A stretch of DNA of 13,396 bases, from positions 1 through 13,396 of the forward strand of contig NCBR01000097.1 in the NCBI GenBank assembly GCA_002279285.1, written 5' to 3'. Each line of letters opens with the position of its first letter. The first letter of the stretch is position 1. This document shows, one piece after another, positions 13,073 to 13,396 of this stretch. A program made the position numbers and the translations under genes. A model generated the notes under the pieces. That model did no database searches and was not told where the DNA came from. It worked only from the letters and a program-made list of their open reading frames with translations. This DNA comes from Acidobacteria bacterium 37-71-11 (GTDB lineage Bacteria > Acidobacteriota > Thermoanaerobaculia > Thermoanaerobaculales > Thermoanaerobaculaceae).

Positions 13073-13396
13073 TCACAGCAACGGGACGCGCGCGCCCGGC
13101 AGCGCGAGGGTGTCGGTGATCGTCTCCCCGGCGACCGTCACCGCGCCGGCGAGCACGCACCCGCGCAGGGTGGAGCCCGGCCCTGCGACCGCCCCGGCGG
13201 TGAGGACGCAGCCGGCAACGACCGCCCCGGCATCGACCCGGCACCCGGCACCGATCGCGCTGCGCTCGATCCGGCTTCCGTCCGCGACCACGGCGCCGGG
13301 GTGCACCCAGGGGCGCTCGCCGAGCAGCCCGATGACCAGGTCGCGGTAGGCGGCAGGAGAGCCCGCCTCGTGCCACGTCCCGGTCACGACGATGCC
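13073..13396 (-). CDS. C-terminal part of a sugar-nucleotidyltransferase-like protein (partial)
   Basis: The frame enters from the right window edge, so the N-terminal catalytic domain is missing. GIVVTGTWHEAGSPAAYRDL matches the link region of NDP-sugar pyrophosphorylases, where a W-x-D/E-x-G-(T/S)-P-x-x-Y motif ends the catalytic domain. A left-handed beta-helix of hexapeptide repeats follows (HPGAVVADGSRIERSAIGAG through GPGSTLRGCVLAGA), ending VPLL. Such proteins activate mannose-1-P, glucose-1-P or similar sugars. Specificity needs the missing part. A GTG at 13387 could look like a start, but the motif continues past it to the edge. It is convergent with the pseudopilin gene, 15 bp away. 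Confidence 0.8.
   Translation of the reverse strand, partial: GIVVTGTWHEAGSPAAYRDLVIGLLGERPWVHPGAVVADGSRIERSAIGAGCRVDAGAVVAGCVLTAGAVAGPGSTLRGCVLAGAVTVAGETITDTLALPGARVPLL

Noticed and set aside
12040..13119. Long overlapping plus-strand frames within comEA and the pseudopilin gene
   Set aside because: They are Arg/Gly/Ala-rich shadows of real genes, as expected in GC-rich DNA, with no recognisable domains.
1..13396. CRISPR array or tRNA genes
   Set aside because: No regularly spaced direct repeats of CRISPR size were seen. The only tRNA-like element is the tmRNA at 4973-5259.

Overview
This is a GC-rich bacterial chromosome segment. No single gene fixes the host. A signal-peptide protein joining a carboxypeptidase-regulatory-like domain to TPRs, tandem AGGGCAC heptamers beside genes, and a UbiA-like prenyltransferase of the futalosine-pathway (MqnP) type together suggest an Acidobacteriota-like organism. 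That assignment is inference.

Left part (1-3900), accessory: a 2.9-kb IS21-family element (istA and istB on the minus strand, multi-repeat ends, a ~330-bp non-coding tail) has inserted into a small unrecognised minus-strand reading frame. The frame rejoins across the element. To its right lie an orphan HicB-like antitoxin gene (+) and a convergent yefM-yoeB toxin-antitoxin pair (-). The pair has a well-formed sigma70-like promoter whose -10 box lies inside paired TGTACA operator palindromes.

Middle (3900-6870): a secreted or lipid-exposed alpha/beta hydrolase (-), the tmRNA gene ssrA (-, compact at about 287 nt, tag ANTELALAA), the divergent cutA (+), and a secreted CarboxypepD_reg/TPR protein (+). 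A long inverted repeat and a pyrimidine-rich tract separate the last gene from the convergent pan genes.

Right-centre (6873-11798, all minus): one likely operon read as rimI-like acetyltransferase, ubiX, ubiA/mqnP, deoxynucleoside kinase, panB, panC, panD. Five junctions overlap or nearly touch (11-bp overlap, GTGA, ATGA, 1-nt gap, TGATG). Only the kinase-panB junction has a real gap. The operon joins quinone biosynthesis (UbiX makes the prenyl-FMN for UbiD-type decarboxylation, UbiA attaches the polyprenyl tail) with pantothenate/CoA synthesis (PanB and PanC to pantothenate, PanD for beta-alanine) and nucleotide salvage.

Right end (12020-13396): a secreted ComEA-type helix-hairpin-helix protein and a GspH/FimT-type pseudopilin (both +), followed by the convergent, truncated C-terminal part of a sugar-nucleotidyltransferase-like protein with hexapeptide repeats (-).

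I did not find a convincing wholly new system. The best leads are the IS insertion with its reconstructable target gene, the conserved yefM-yoeB operator architecture, the short tmRNA, the ubiX-mqnP-dNK-panBCD operon, and the inverted-repeat/polypyrimidine segment at 6790-6880.
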